From Cannabis sativa (lineage: Eukaryota; Streptophyta; Magnoliopsida; Rosales; Cannabaceae): a stretch of 64,000 bases of DNA. Below, piece by piece: positions 45,679-58,433 of the stretch. The position numbers and the translations under genes were made by a program. The stretch is from the NCBI RefSeq assembly GCF_029168945.1, contig NC_083601.1, positions 19,558,160-19,622,159 on the forward strand, read 5' to 3'. Position 1 is the stretch's first letter, and each line of letters begins with the position of its first letter. The notes under the pieces are model-generated. The model saw nothing but the letters and a program-made list of their open reading frames with translations. It had not been told where the DNA came from and did not search any database.

Positions 45679-47815
45679 TGTAATGACCGCCCTAGTAATG
45701 TGGATTAGTAAAGGCAATTAGCACTAATTTTTATTATTTTATTATTATTTGTGAATTTATTTAATTCTGGATCCCAATATTTAGAAATAAATATTAGAGT
45801 TATAATTTCTCAATTCTGGAGATTTTATTAAACTCTAGGGGTATTATTTAGTTTATATGTGTAATATGCTATTTTTGTAATTTTTGCTCGGCGACAGCGG
45901 AAAATGCGGTGGATGGCTAGATTGATCACATGGGTAAGTTTAGAATCTTATTTCATAGTGAGAAATATTTTAGAGAAAATAAATTATCGGGATTGAGCGG
46001 GGTTATGGAATTGACCATTTTACCCCTAATCTTGGAAAATATCTAAGTTTAACCTTAAGGGCATTTAAGTCTTTTTAAGGAATAGTGTAGTGGCTGCCTA
46101 GGGAGGTGACAAGTGGCTTTTAATTTCAGCAAGGATTTAGCTAGAGAAAATCCATTTCTCTTTGGAAGAAAAATTAAAAAAAAAAAAAATTGGAATTCAC
46201 TCTCTTGAACCCTCTCTCTTTCTCTCTTTCGGCTGGGACCAAAACCAAAGGAGAATCACCTTAATTCAATAGTTTTTTTTTTGGGATTTCAGCAAGGAAT
46301 TCAAGGAGGTTGATCAAAGGTAACTCTAGTTCTTCTTTAGTTGTATTTCTCTAGGTTTTCATTGATTTTAAGTTATGTTTTTCCTAAACAGTGGCTGTTA
46401 GAGTGTGATGTTTGTTTAGTTTGAAAATTAGGATTCATTTGAGTTAATCTAAGTCCCTAGCAGCTGGTTTTAATGCTTGATGTTAGTTCTAAGCAAGCTT
46501 GAGTTTTGAAACTCAAGCTTTGAGCGTTAATGGCAATTTGAGATTTATTGGTTTGTTCTGTGAATGATTGGTTGGAAATGGTTGTTTATGCATTGTATAG
46601 GTATACTGGAGAGTTTGATAAAGTTTGGTTGAGTTTTGAGGTCATGGGGGAAATTTTTGGGTTCCCAGCACAGAACCGGAATTCGGCTACGGGGACTGTG
46701 GCAACCTGGTCCGACCGGTTGGTGACCTGAATCCCGATTTCCTGGCCGGGGAACCTGCCCGCCCGTTGGGGGAATTTTCAGAACCCTAGTTTTGCCCAAT
46801 TTTGAGATATTTAGGGTATTGCCATGAGGTTTATCGATAGGGAAACTTTTAGTTTCAAATTTAAGTCCCGGAAAGTGATTTAACGAGTCACTCATCTGTG
46901 TTACAATTATTGTGATTAGGGCATCCATCTAGCACAAGATTTCCGTTCAGATCGGCCAACACACTTGAATTCGAAAAACATGTAAGAACTGTGTGTATGT
47001 ATATGTATGATATATATGCATGCTGTTTGTATCATTGTATATGTTCGGGTGATATCATAGCAACACAATCATTGTGTCGGTTCAGCAGTACAGGCATCGT
47101 ACTGGTTAAGAGTGATATTCTCCCCTGAAAGTATGAATTGGTACTATCATAGCGACACAACCATCATGTCGGTTCAGCAGTACATGCATCGTACTGGTTA
47201 AGAGTGATATCATGGCCAATTATACTTTTAGGTGTTGTTGACGCTATCATAGCGGCGCGAACATAGTGCCGGTCCTACAGCTCAATTATAAAGCTGGTAA
47301 GAGTGATATCATGGTCAATAGCACAAGTAGTTTGAACGTTCATACTCATCTGTTAAGCTCTGTAAATAGGTGTATGGGCGCCTATTTACAGGTTGGAAAT
47401 TATATGATATGTTATATGCATTTCTTACTCAGTTTGTCGACTCACAGTTCTGCTTTCATGTGTAGGTAAAGGAAAGGCTACAACTGAATAGGAGTGAACC
47501 CGAGCTCAGATGGGATTGTACATGTCAAGCAGCGCGACCTGGAGTGTTCGGTCTTGAGACATCTGGGAGTTGTATTTTGAAAGTCGTTGTGCGACCAGTA
47601 AACTGTGTATTTTGGAATGTATATTTTAAAAAGTAAATTTTACAAAGTTTGAAAACAGGATCCCGGCACTTGTAAATATTTTATTATATTATAAAGTTTA
47701 ATATTTAATGCAAAAGTTTTAATTTGACACGTTTTTCGAGAAAATTCTTTGATTAGCAAAGATTGCACTTTAATCGAAAAAGCACTGTAGCGTGCCTTAG
47801 CATTAGGGCATTACA
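45679..47815 (+). repeat. 3' LTR of the Tekay-like element
   Basis: 2137 bp, TGTAATGACC to TTACA, followed by TSD tttct (47816-47820). It matches the 5' LTR except for scattered substitutions, a small deletion near 46985 and the diverged patch at about 46678-46772. Confidence 0.95.
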
Positions 47816-48015
47816 TTTCTATTTTAGTGGATTATCTCGAGGAAAGAATTCATATTTGTTCTATTATTTTAGTAAGAATATTTTTTAGTTTAGTAATAAT
47901 GGAACAATTTTGCTCGTACGAACAAGAAGCAGATTTATTTTACACCTGATATTGTCTTGTTTGGTTTAGCTTCTTCTATAAACTCTTTTTTAGTTTTTAA
48001 AATCATAAAAATGTT

Positions 48016-48400
48016 TCTAAGGGTGTTTGGATAAAAAATGAAAAAGTCTTTTTTTTTTCATTTTTTTATAAGAAGTTAGAATTTGTGGTTTCTCCTGAAA
48101 GAATTTTCGAGAAATTATTTTTAAAATTAAAAAAAATTTACATCATTTCTAATTTACTCATAAATCTTTCTAACGGTGTTTGGATAAAAAATGAAAAGGT
48201 CTTTTTTTTTTCATTTTTTTATAAGAAGTTAGAATTTGTGGTTTCTCCTGAAAGAATTTTCGAGAAACTATTTTTAAAATTAAAAAAAATTTACATCATT
48301 TCTAATTTACTCATAAAAGATCTTTTTTAATGATATTCAAATACTTTTACTTTTCATTAAAAAAACATATATATTTATATAATAGTTATCCAAACAGTTA
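48016..48400 (+). repeat. 153-bp tandem duplication, possible MITE remnant
   Basis: Two near-identical units with period 153 (ggtgtttggataaaaaatga at 48022 and 48175). The left ends read gtgtttggataa; about 48388-48398 reads ttatccaaaca, the reverse complement of that end. This suggests a small TIR element whose left part was duplicated. No clear TSD. Confidence 0.5.
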
Positions 48401-48509
48401 AAAAAAATTAAAATTTATACTTATAATACTTTAAGTAATTTTAAATTAAATGAGACTAACTCAAATGTAAATACGAAGTATTCGATACATATTTTTGATA
48501 TAAAAGAAA

Positions 48510-48885
48510 GGGTAAGTAGTGACATAAGTACTCAAAGTTTTAAGTTTGTAAGTGGCATAATCTTAATGTTTATTTTTAGCGGCATAATACCTAATGTTTG
48601 TAAAACTATAATTTTTCTCTAATTTCGTCAGCACAAGCTCTATTATTTTTTTTTAAACAGGCCACATATAAGGTCCAAATTCTTGATCATTGGGTCTAGA
48701 TAGAAACATGTAGTATCAGTTACTTCCGAAAATTCCTTTAATAAATTTAAAACGAAGTCTATACTGACAAAATTGGAGGAAAATTACAATTTTACAAACA
48801 TTGGGTACTTATGCCGATAAAAATAAATATTGGATTTATGCTACTTACAAATTTAAACTTTGAGTACTTATGCCGCTACTTACCC
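48510..48885. mobile_element. Mutator-type foldback MITE
   Basis: A 376-bp inverted-repeat element. Arms of about 130 bp (48510-48640 and 48755-48885) start gggtaagtag and match as reverse complements at roughly four of five positions. It is flanked by 9-bp near-identical repeats: taaaagaaa (48501-48509) and taaatgaaa (48886-48894), one mismatch. A 9-bp TSD with long terminal inverted repeats is the Mutator signature. No coding capacity, so it is non-autonomous. Confidence 0.8.
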
Positions 48886-48984
48886 TAAATGAAACTATCT
48901 TTGTCAAATATTTAAGAATATATATATGTTTTTTTGTATGTACTTTTTAAAATTTGTAAGAAGAAGGAAAGTTATTATAAGTTA

Positions 48985-49490
48985 AATATTTATAGATTAA
49001 AAAAAACTATACATAAGTTAAAAATAAATCTTAGAAAAATATCTTATACTTATCTTTTATATTTCTTTTAAACGTAAACTGAAAACAAATTATATAAATA
49101 ATAATCTTTTAATAATGCAGCTTAAATTAGATAATGCTTATATCTTTTAATAATCTTGAATATATAGAGATTAAAAAAACTATGCATAAGTTAAAAATAA
49201 ATATTAAAAAAAATGTCTTATCTTTTATATTTTTTTAAAACATAAATTTAAAACAAATTATATAAATACTGATCTTTTAATAATGCAGCTTAAATTAGAT
49301 AAATGCTTATATCTTTTAATAATCTCGAATATATATAGATTAAAAACTATACATAAGTTAAAAATAAAACTTAAAAACATTTCCAAAAAAAAAAAAACTT
49401 AAAAAAATATCTTACTCTTATCTTTTATATTTTTTTTAAAACATAAATTAAAAACAAATTATATAATCTTTTAATAATACTTTGTTTACA
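48985..49490. repeat. About 170-bp tandem repeat, three units
   Basis: ttaaaaactatacataagttaaaaataaa-type blocks recur at about 49006, 49179 and 49346, with aacaaattatataa, tcttttaataatgcagc and ttatatcttttaata blocks in the same order. The period is 167-173 bp; the last unit is partial. It lies directly upstream of VIP3. Confidence 0.7.
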
Positions 49491-49585
49491 AATCCTATAC
49501 TAAATAGTATATTGTGCTAGATAAAAAGAGGTTCTTTATGCATTTATTCACTTTGAAGTGTTTAATAAGTTACACAGTAAAGTGA

Positions 49586-49591
49586 GGCCCA
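49586..49591 (-). promoter_or_regulatory. Site II-type TGGGCC element near the VIP3 5' end
   Basis: GGCCCA 80 bases before the VIP3 start codon. TGGGCC elements are common in promoters of plant housekeeping genes. No canonical TATA box is obvious. Confidence 0.35.
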
Positions 49592-49671
49592 ATTTTAGTG
49601 AGCAGAAGCAGAAACCCAGTACCCAAATAAAACCCTCAAACAACAAAACAACGCACAGTGAGTTACTGGCT

Positions 49672-51303
49672 ATGAAACTCGCGGGACTCAAATCGTTCGA
49701 GAACGCCCACGATGAGTCCATCTGGGCGGCCACGTGGGTTCCGGCAACGGAGACCCGATCCGCCTTGCTTCTGACCGGTTCCCTCGACGAGACCGTCAAG
49801 CTATGGAAGCCAGATGACCTAATCCTCCAGCGAACCAATACCGGCCACTGTCTCGGAGTGGTCTCCGTCGCCGCTCACCCCTCCGGCCACTTTGCCGCAT
49901 CCGCCTCCCTCGACAGCTTCGTTAGGGTTTTCGATGTCGACACTAATAACACCTTAGCTAATCTTGAAGCTCCTCCTTCCGAAGTCTGGCAAATGCAATT
50001 TGATCCCAGGGTATACTAACACTCAAATTACTTTTCTTTTTTTATTTATTATTTATATATTTTGTTTGACAAAAATATCTAAAGAGTAGAAGAAAATAAC
50101 TTTCTTTAGGAAACTCAGTGTTTTGTGAAAATAACGTGGACATATTTTATTAGCAAAATAACCACTTTGGTGGCACAAGATGAGTCACTCAAAAATTATT
50201 TGGCAAATTTTATTTGACCTTAACTGCAACATTCCGTGATTCAATGGGGTTATTTTACAAATTTTAATGCTGCCTTAAAATTAAAATTACACTATGTGAC
50301 CTTATATTTTCACCATGTGTAAATTCAATATGTTTATTTTGTAAATTGTATGCTGTTAGTTTACCAAATTTTTCACATATATATGATGAACTAATTAGTA
50401 TTGGGGTTGTGTGAAGTGTGAACAATTAGGTTAAGATTGATTGAGGAATGGGGTTTGAAAGTTCATAATTAACCCATTCTTGATATGGTATGAATATAGG
50501 TTTTATCTATAAATGCTTTTTTCAGTTTTGTTTTCACGGATGAGTGTCTGCATTTGGTTTAAAGATATTCTTTGACATAATTAGTAATAGAATGACAAAA
50601 CTAAGCTTTTGCATTGTCTAGAAACCTTGTTACTCAAACAAAACAGTTATCAGTTTAAAAATTCATGGAATAATATCTATTTTACCAGGGCACCATCCTA
50701 GCAGTTGCAGGCGGGGGCAGCGCATCAGTGAAGCTTTGGGACACAGCCACATGGAATTTGGTTGCCACTTTATCGATTCCTCGGCCTGAAGCAGCAAAAC
50801 CATCTGAGAAAAACAGCAGCAAGAAGTTTGTTCTGTCAGTTGCTTGGAGTCCGGATGGAAGACGGCTTGCTTGTGGCTCAATGGACGGAACTATTTCTGT
50901 GTTTGATGTTGGCCGTTCCAAGTTTCTTCACCACCTGGAAGGCCATTTCATGCCTGTACGCTCACTGGCATATTCTCCCACCGAACCAAGGCTGCTGTTT
51001 TCAGCCTCAGATGATGCCCATGTACACATGTACGATGCTGAGGGTAAGACTCTTGTTGGGGCCATGTCGGGGCACTCTAGCTGGGTGCTGAGTGTGGATG
51101 TTAGCCCAGATGGGACAGCTATTGCAACAGGTTCAAGTGACAGAACAGTGCGGCTATGGGACATCGGCATGAGGGCTGCTGTCCAGACAATGAGCAACCA
51201 CGCCGACCAAGTTTGGGGAGTGGCCTTTGGACCAGCCGGAGGGCCTGGTCGGCTTGCTAGTGTATCAGATGATAAGAGTATATCCCTATATGACTTCTCC
51301 TGA
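49672..51303 (+). CDS. VIP3: SKI8/VIP3 WD40-repeat protein
   Basis: Two exons, 49672-50010 and 50689-51303, give 317 residues from the ATG at 49672. The intron (50011-50688, GTATAC to ACCAG) is phase 0. Seven WD40 blades form a full propeller; typical ends are TVKLWK, FVRVFD, SVKLWD, TISVFD, HVHMYD, TVRLWD and SISLYD. Length and wording match plant VIP3 (Arabidopsis about 321 residues), the orthologue of yeast Ski8. In this family the protein serves the Paf1 complex in transcription elongation and the Ski complex that feeds RNA to the cytoplasmic exosome. The next gene, threonine synthase, faces it tail to tail. Open and without lesions; probably functional. Confidence 0.93.
50011..50688 (+). 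other. VIP3 intron
   Basis: 678 nt, donor GTATAC after an Arg codon, acceptor TTACCAG before GGC. T/A-rich as usual for plant introns; no embedded gene seen. Confidence 0.9.
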
Positions 51304-52901
51304 GAAAAGTCTCTCCTTGCAAATGAGGACTAAGAAGATTTGTGATAGTTTAGAGTCATTGCAAATTCTTCTGGTTTTAAATTTTATCGAAAAATTGATT
51401 TCATACATTGTTAAATTATATAAAGCACTTCTAATATTTAATTTAAAATTGCCTAAAAAGAGGATCTTACTCCCATTGTGAAATTTGCCTGTATTCATGC
51501 TACTAGCTAAAATTGTTGGCACATTGCATTCATCAATATCATCAAATGTTCCATGAAATGACAATTTAGATTTAGATCACTTGCATACTGATTCTCCCCA
51601 TAGTTGCAAGTAACCAACAAACAAGGACCATTATTTATTTTATTTTATTTATCGGAATATATTTTTACTGTAAATATGATATTGCAAGTATGTTGAGCAT
51701 CAAAATTGAGATGTGCTTGCCTACTTCTCAATCCGATTTTAGAAAAGGATAAGTAAAAGTTGTTAAATATAATAAGTACAACATTAAAAAAGTGATAAAT
51801 ATTTTTGTTTAATTCGACAATATTATCTCACTAATTAATTTTCTCACCATTCTTACAATTGCCAGTCCACTTACCTAAGTACAGTAGTTTCTACTTACCA
51901 AAAAAAAAAAGTACAGTTGTTTCTGGTTGGTGATGTATACACTAATGCATCTTGACCTGAAAGGCTGAAACCTTTTTCTTACCTGAGCATTAAGAACTTG
52001 GAAGTTCTGGTGTTGTATATACAGCTCAAACATCTTTAAAGTGAGACAAATAGTATTATATATGGTAATTGAATTCAGATATCTCTTTAGAATAGCCTTG
52101 AAACCCCCCCTAATCTGGGTGTTAGTACTTAATAAGCAGTTAGCGCACAAGTTTTTTCTGTAAGGATAACAGCTTTCCCATTGTGCAAAATCAATAGAGG
52201 CTGAGCTTTAACTATTTTGATCATTGTGATTGTGAATATTGATTGCATTAACACAGCTTTGAGAGTTTTCAAGAAAAAAAAAACAAAGCTTTGAGAACAA
52301 CTGGCAATCATCATGTAATGGAAGATGTCATCCCATCCAGCATGTCCCCAAAAGACTAAGCAAAAATATCACAATGAAGAATTGGTCGTTCACTCCCTAT
52401 CCCATGTTCAAATCACATTAATCATTTTCTTGCATCATTCAATACTTTAATACTTCTTGAGATGACACCACCACAAGAACTCTTCAAAACCAAAAGAAGA
52501 TATTTGACATGACACCACCATTGAAATCATCTCGTTTCAAATGTGCAAAAACACTCCACGCACTTGGGAAGTGCTAGTAAACTCTTAAAAGCGCAACCAT
52601 AAAACTTTTCAAATAATTAACCCTTCCCTTTATTTTTCTTTCTTCTCTTTCGATCATTGGAAAAGTTGCAATCTTTATTTCACAAGCAAAAACTGTAAAC
52701 CATTGCAACAGGAAATTGAGTGTATCACTTCTAGCCTTATAGCTTAATTTAACTCAACAAAATAGAGAACAAGATATTGAGCCCCAAAACAGGAAAAGTA
52801 ATAGGATACTACAAGCTAAACAGCAGAAGCTAAAAATAGAACCTTGACCGCAACAAAATAGCAAAACTGCTACTAAACTTACAGTTTTATCGTTTATGTG
52901 C
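51304..52901. other. Shared 3' intergenic region of VIP3 and threonine synthase
   Basis: About 1.6 kb with no coding signal. It must contain both 3' UTRs, since the genes converge. AT-rich; no clear repeat. Poly(A) sites cannot be fixed by eye. Confidence 0.6.
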
Positions 52902-54530
<1,629 letters not shown>

Positions 54531-54577
54531 TTAGCTTTGGTTTTGTGGTGTAGTAGTATTGGCATTTTGACCTCTTT

Positions 54578-54589
54578 GGCCCACTTATA
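54578..54589 (-). promoter_or_regulatory. Predicted core promoter of threonine synthase
   Basis: On the minus strand TATAAG (54589-54584) is followed at once by TGGGCC (54583-54578), about 120 bases before the start codon. Transcription would start near 54555, giving a 5' UTR of about 95 bases. Confidence 0.5.
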
Positions 54590-56389
54590 CTCCCCTAATT
54601 TCTTCTTTATCCCCTTATAATATTGTCCAAATAAAACTTTAAAAAAATTTAAATAACATACTCAAAGATTGTTATAATTGATAAACTCGTTTTTTATTTT
54701 AATTTTTTTATAAAATACATTATTTATATCATACATTTATAAAATACTATTAATTACTCCAAACATATTCTCTACTTTTATCAACAATTAAAATTAGGTA
54801 CTTTAAGAAAACAAACGGATCCATATTCAAGCCAAAATTAGGACCCATCACGAGGATGGTACTTAAATATAGTAGGTCATAGAAAAAGAAAAAAAAAATT
54901 GACCTTTATTTAGAAAAAAAAAAATGTCATATTTGTTTAAAATCAATAAAAATGTGTAATTTTAAAAGAGAATTTTTTTTTTTGAGCCCTTGGGTTAGGT
55001 GAGCCTAGGCACAGGCTTAGCCTGCCTATGCACAGGGCTGGGCTTGCCCATCGCTCAGGTTGACATATTGTCTACTTGGACCATTTCCAAACAGTTTTTT
55101 TGAGAAGTCTTTCGGACATATTCTACATTTTCACCAATAACTGAGATATGAGTGTTTCCAGGAATCAAACAAAAGCATTTGATGAGCAAAATTGGGACCC
55201 ATCACCTAGGTTGAGTCAACGTGGGCTAGTTCCAACTATTTTATCAAAAAAGTGTTTCGGGAATCTTTTCCGTTTTTAGAAATAACGAAGATACAAGTGA
55301 TCTCGGGGAGCAAACGAGGTCATCTAAGGGTCGAAATAGGGACCCATCGCCCAAGTTGACATGGGCATTGGGCCTTGCGCCTAGGTTGACATGCAACCTG
55401 GTTCGCATGTTTTCGCTCCCCAAATACAAAATTTGCTTCAGACATTCTTCTTTTTTTGATTAAAAATGTGGTAAGAGATCTCATTCACAATCTCGAATGT
55501 CATAGAAGTATCAAAATGAGCCCTGAGAAACATCTCGAAGAGCACCCAGCGCGTAGGTTGACATGTGGCCAAGTGTGCTGGGTTCTGCTTATCTAATTTT
55601 GATTTCGTCTCGAGCATCTGGTTATTTTTTGTAGTAAACAAGAGCTACAACTTGTAACAAGTCAAACTCACACTTTGATATTTTACCATTTCAACAAGGT
55701 GGAATATCAGCAAATTCGAGAAGTTTCGCGTCTACCCGATTTTACAAAAAGGCAACATCTTTGAGAACTGGTAAAAAAACTTCACCAAAACTAAGAAATT
55801 GACTACAAGTTTAGGATTTCACTGACCCATCGTCCAGGTTGATGTCAATATGTCAACTTGGGCGCCGGGTGTTGAACAACCTTAAGTAAAATAGCCATAA
55901 CTCCCTCAATTTGATCTGATTGACGCAATTCAACTTGGATTTTAAAGCTCTTTCAAATCTCTTTCAAGTCATGGCTCAGAAGCATATTGTAATTTTGAAG
56001 ATTTTAAGTCCAAAATTCGTCCCTAAGACAAGTGCAATTTTTTTCCACAGAATTCTTGAAAAACGATCCAACATACGAGATTCAAACTCCAAAGCCATTA
56101 GATCATCATCAATGGGCAATATTAGCCCAAAGTAATTTTTTTTTCATATTTTTCATATTATTTTAATAGGACATCTTTCCCCATAAAAGAAGAGTTCTAC
56201 TAGTTCATTTTTCACATTCAGAAAGGAGCTCATATGGTCAGAGCATCTCTTTTCTCTCTCTAGAAATTAGACCTATTGCCTTAGTCAATTTTCTTGTAAT
56301 TATCGTGAGCAATAAAAACTCGAAGTAGATGTAGCTCTATACCTGTCACGACATGAGGAGTGAACTACTGTAAATATTTTGTGTCTCTT
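54590..56389. other. Intergenic region with degenerate LTR-like debris
   Basis: No gene. From about 55000, phrases such as gggacccatc and aggttgacatg recur in three loose units (near 55098, 55248 and 55429). The segment at 55880-55975 (atagccataactccctcaat) resembles 57355-57445 inside the solo LTR. 56340-56389 (gtaaatattttgtgtctct) looks like the end part of an old LTR. I read it as a decayed LTR relative without clear borders. Confidence 0.5.
55098..55570. repeat. Degenerate repeats, about 150-185 bp units
   Basis: Three loosely similar units each run from a gtctttcggac/gtgtttcggga/gcttcagaca block through an ataacgaagatac-like middle to gggacccatc and aggttgaca. Similarity is weak but the order is kept. 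Confidence 0.4.
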
Positions 56390-57688
56390 TGTTGTGGTAT
56401 TTTTAACACACAAGTATATGTATCATTAACAAGTTATAAACTCACAAAGAGTGAGGTCGATCCCACAAGGATTGTAGTTAAGTACTTAAAAACGAAATCT
56501 TTACTTCTATTTTGTTATATCGAGATTATGAGAAAATTAAAATTAGAAAACAAATAAAGAAACAATGAAAAGAAGAAGTAAGTAAATCAATAAAGACATT
56601 AACAATGATTAAAAGTTAGGGCTTTCGATATCAATTGCATCTATTGATTATGGTTTAACATGATTCTATTCCTATTACCAAATTCTATGCAATAGCAGGT
56701 TTACTTAGGTAATTTATAGTCTTCTCAAATATATAAACCTCAATTACATGCAACTTTTCTACTCTCGTGATAAATTAAACATGTAAAAGGCATTAATTAC
56801 AGAAACCCTATAACTTATAAGCTATCCAAACCATATAGATACTTTCGTCCTATATCGAAATTTAGATCAATTTTACTTAGCATAATTGACACCCACTTCT
56901 CAGATTTTGTATCAAATTATAAACAATTAATTGATGATCAGACAATTAAAAGAAATTAAGCACGAATGAAATAGAATACATAGTAATTAAGGGGGAATTA
57001 AATCATATCAAAACTAAAAATCAATATCAAATAATATCCATCTAAACCATAATGAACTGTTTAACTACTCATATTCATCGTAGCAATTTCACACATATTA
57101 ATTTAGAATAAAGGAAAAAAATTGAGAAGAAAAAAATGTTAAAAACCTTGGTGAGAAAGCCTTCAAAATCAATTTTGCTCTCCAAAATTCGTACTCCTTG
57201 GTTGCTTGTTGAAAATTATTGAAGTCTACTTCTTTTATAGTCAAAAAATGATATAAAAAAAAAAAAGAAAGATAAAAGACGTTGAAAACCTATGCCTAGG
57301 CATAAACCCCCCTTTATTTGGGCAATGAGCTTTCTACTGCATTGACTGATAGTATTTTAGCTATAACTCTCTCAATATTACTCGGAATTAGACGATTCAA
57401 GATGTTACAAAAAGATAAAAGAGAGATATAGAACTTTTATGTTTTGACTTTCTCCAAAATCTGAACAGAACATAGTCTTATTTAGGCTTGAAGATTTAGT
57501 TTTATTTTCTTGCACAATTTTCTCTATTTTATAGATCATCTTTTTGTGAAATTTGACCAATATATAGATTCCAAGTGTCGAAACTTGAAATTAACGAAAA
57601 CAAGTGTACTTCTATTCTAAAAAGTGATAACAAAGAAGAAAATTAACTCTAAAAATAACATAAATAATAGGCTCAAAATATCCTAACA
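56390..57688 (-). repeat. Solo LTR of a diverged Athila-like family
   Basis: Starts tgttgtggta and ends cctaaca. Its first 100 bases follow the Athila-like LTR at 27662: acacaagtatatgtatc, gtgaggtcgatcccacaagg and ttaagtacttaaaa compare with that LTR's gcaagtgtacgtatc, gtgaggtcgaaccacaggg and ttaagtactactaa. No purine tract or internal region follows. Flanks are ctctt and ctctc, a 4-of-5 TSD. The flanking sequence joins into old LTR-like text, so this LTR landed inside an older remnant. Confidence 0.65.
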
Positions 57689-57829
57689 CTCTCTATTTAC
57701 TTACTTAACTTTTATTTCTTCTCGCCAATCTAGCGAGCGAGTGTTGACCAAAAAAATATAGTAGATTTTTTTATGGTATAAATAAATAATACAAATAAAT
57801 ATGAGATTAAAAAATAATTAAAATTTAAA

Positions 57830-58030
57830 ATATGAGAAAAAATAATAAATAAATTTGATAAAACTTGTAATAATAAAGTTCGCCGGAAAAGTCACCGAGA
57901 AAGTCATCGGCGCTGAAAAAGTCGCTGGTGCCAAAAAGTTAGTGTTGCCGAAAAAGTCACCGGAAAAAATAATCTTAAAAGTCACCTTCCCTGAAAAAAG
58001 TCACTAGAAAAGTCACCAGAAGTAAATATC
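57830..58030 (-). repeat. Copy 2 of the GACTTTTT-rich repeat
   Basis: About ten blocks of aaaaagtcacc/aaaaagtcgc in direct order; the reverse complement parallels 8240-8470, including the trailing tatcaaatttattta. Confidence 0.45.
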
Positions 58031-58048
58031 TCAGATATAACCAAAAAA

Positions 58049-58330
58049 TAGAACCTGTTCTATAACATAGTGAATAAAAACAAATAATATTTCAAACCGA
58101 TTATAATTGAAATATAACCGGTTCTGTAATATAATGAATACAAACAAATAACAGAAAATAATTCAAATCGGTTATAATTAAAATAGAATTGGTTGTATAA
58201 CAGTGTTATAATGAATAAAAATAAATAACACGAAATAACTCAAATCGGTTATAACTAAAATAGAACCGGTTATATAACATAATGAATACAAACAAGTAAC
58301 AAGCAATAACTCAAACTGATTACAATTAAA
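58049..58330. repeat. Tandem array of about 70-bp units, four copies
   Basis: Units start at 58049, 58113, 58184 and 58261 (periods 64, 71, 77). Each has an aaccggtt-like motif, tataacataatgaata, acaaataac and aaatcggttataattaaaa. Confidence 0.7.
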
Positions 58331-58346
58331 AAATTATTGGATGTGC

Positions 58347-58433
58347 ATCAGAGCCATCGAGGAGTGGCAAGCACCTACCGAGGTGAGTGAGCTAAGATCA
58401 TTTTTAGGGCTCAGGAACTATTACCGAAGATTC
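58347..58433 (+). pseudogene. Ty3/gypsy RT thumb fragment
   Basis: 29 codons, open, encoding [18 protein letters not shown] and LRNYYRRF, a standard Ty3/gypsy RT thumb motif. It is cut at its right end by the copia insertion at 58434; the rest would lie beyond the window. The last five bases (gattc) should be the left TSD copy. Confidence 0.85.

Larger units (their letters stand above)
8985..47815 (+). mobile_element. Ty3/gypsy chromovirus (Tekay/Del-like), host of nested insertions
   Basis: Both LTRs start TGTAATGACC and end TTACA, and the element is bounded by the 5-bp TSD tttct (8980-8984 and 47816-47820). The order is LTR, PBS, gag with zinc knuckle, protease, RT, RNase H, integrase, chromodomain, purine tract, LTR. 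A C-terminal chromodomain marks a chromovirus; LTRs over 2 kb and an initiator-tRNA-Met PBS fit the Tekay/Del lineage. Three elements interrupt it (12322-24689, 27662-33937, 34235-45629). Without them and the duplicated TSDs it is about 8.8 kb. The coding region has several in-frame stops, a frameshift and a shortened gag, so it is defective. Confidence 0.93.
57689..58346. other. Spacer with two repeat blocks
   Basis: Holds copy 2 of the GACTTTTT-rich repeat (57830-58030) and a tandem array (58049-58330). The start (cgccaatctagcgagcgagtg) may be the end of the older LTR remnant. Confidence 0.5.

Noticed and set aside
48085..48330. 81-codon frame with an internal repeat
   Set aside because: The protein repeat simply reflects the 153-bp DNA duplication; composition is that of AT-rich non-coding DNA.
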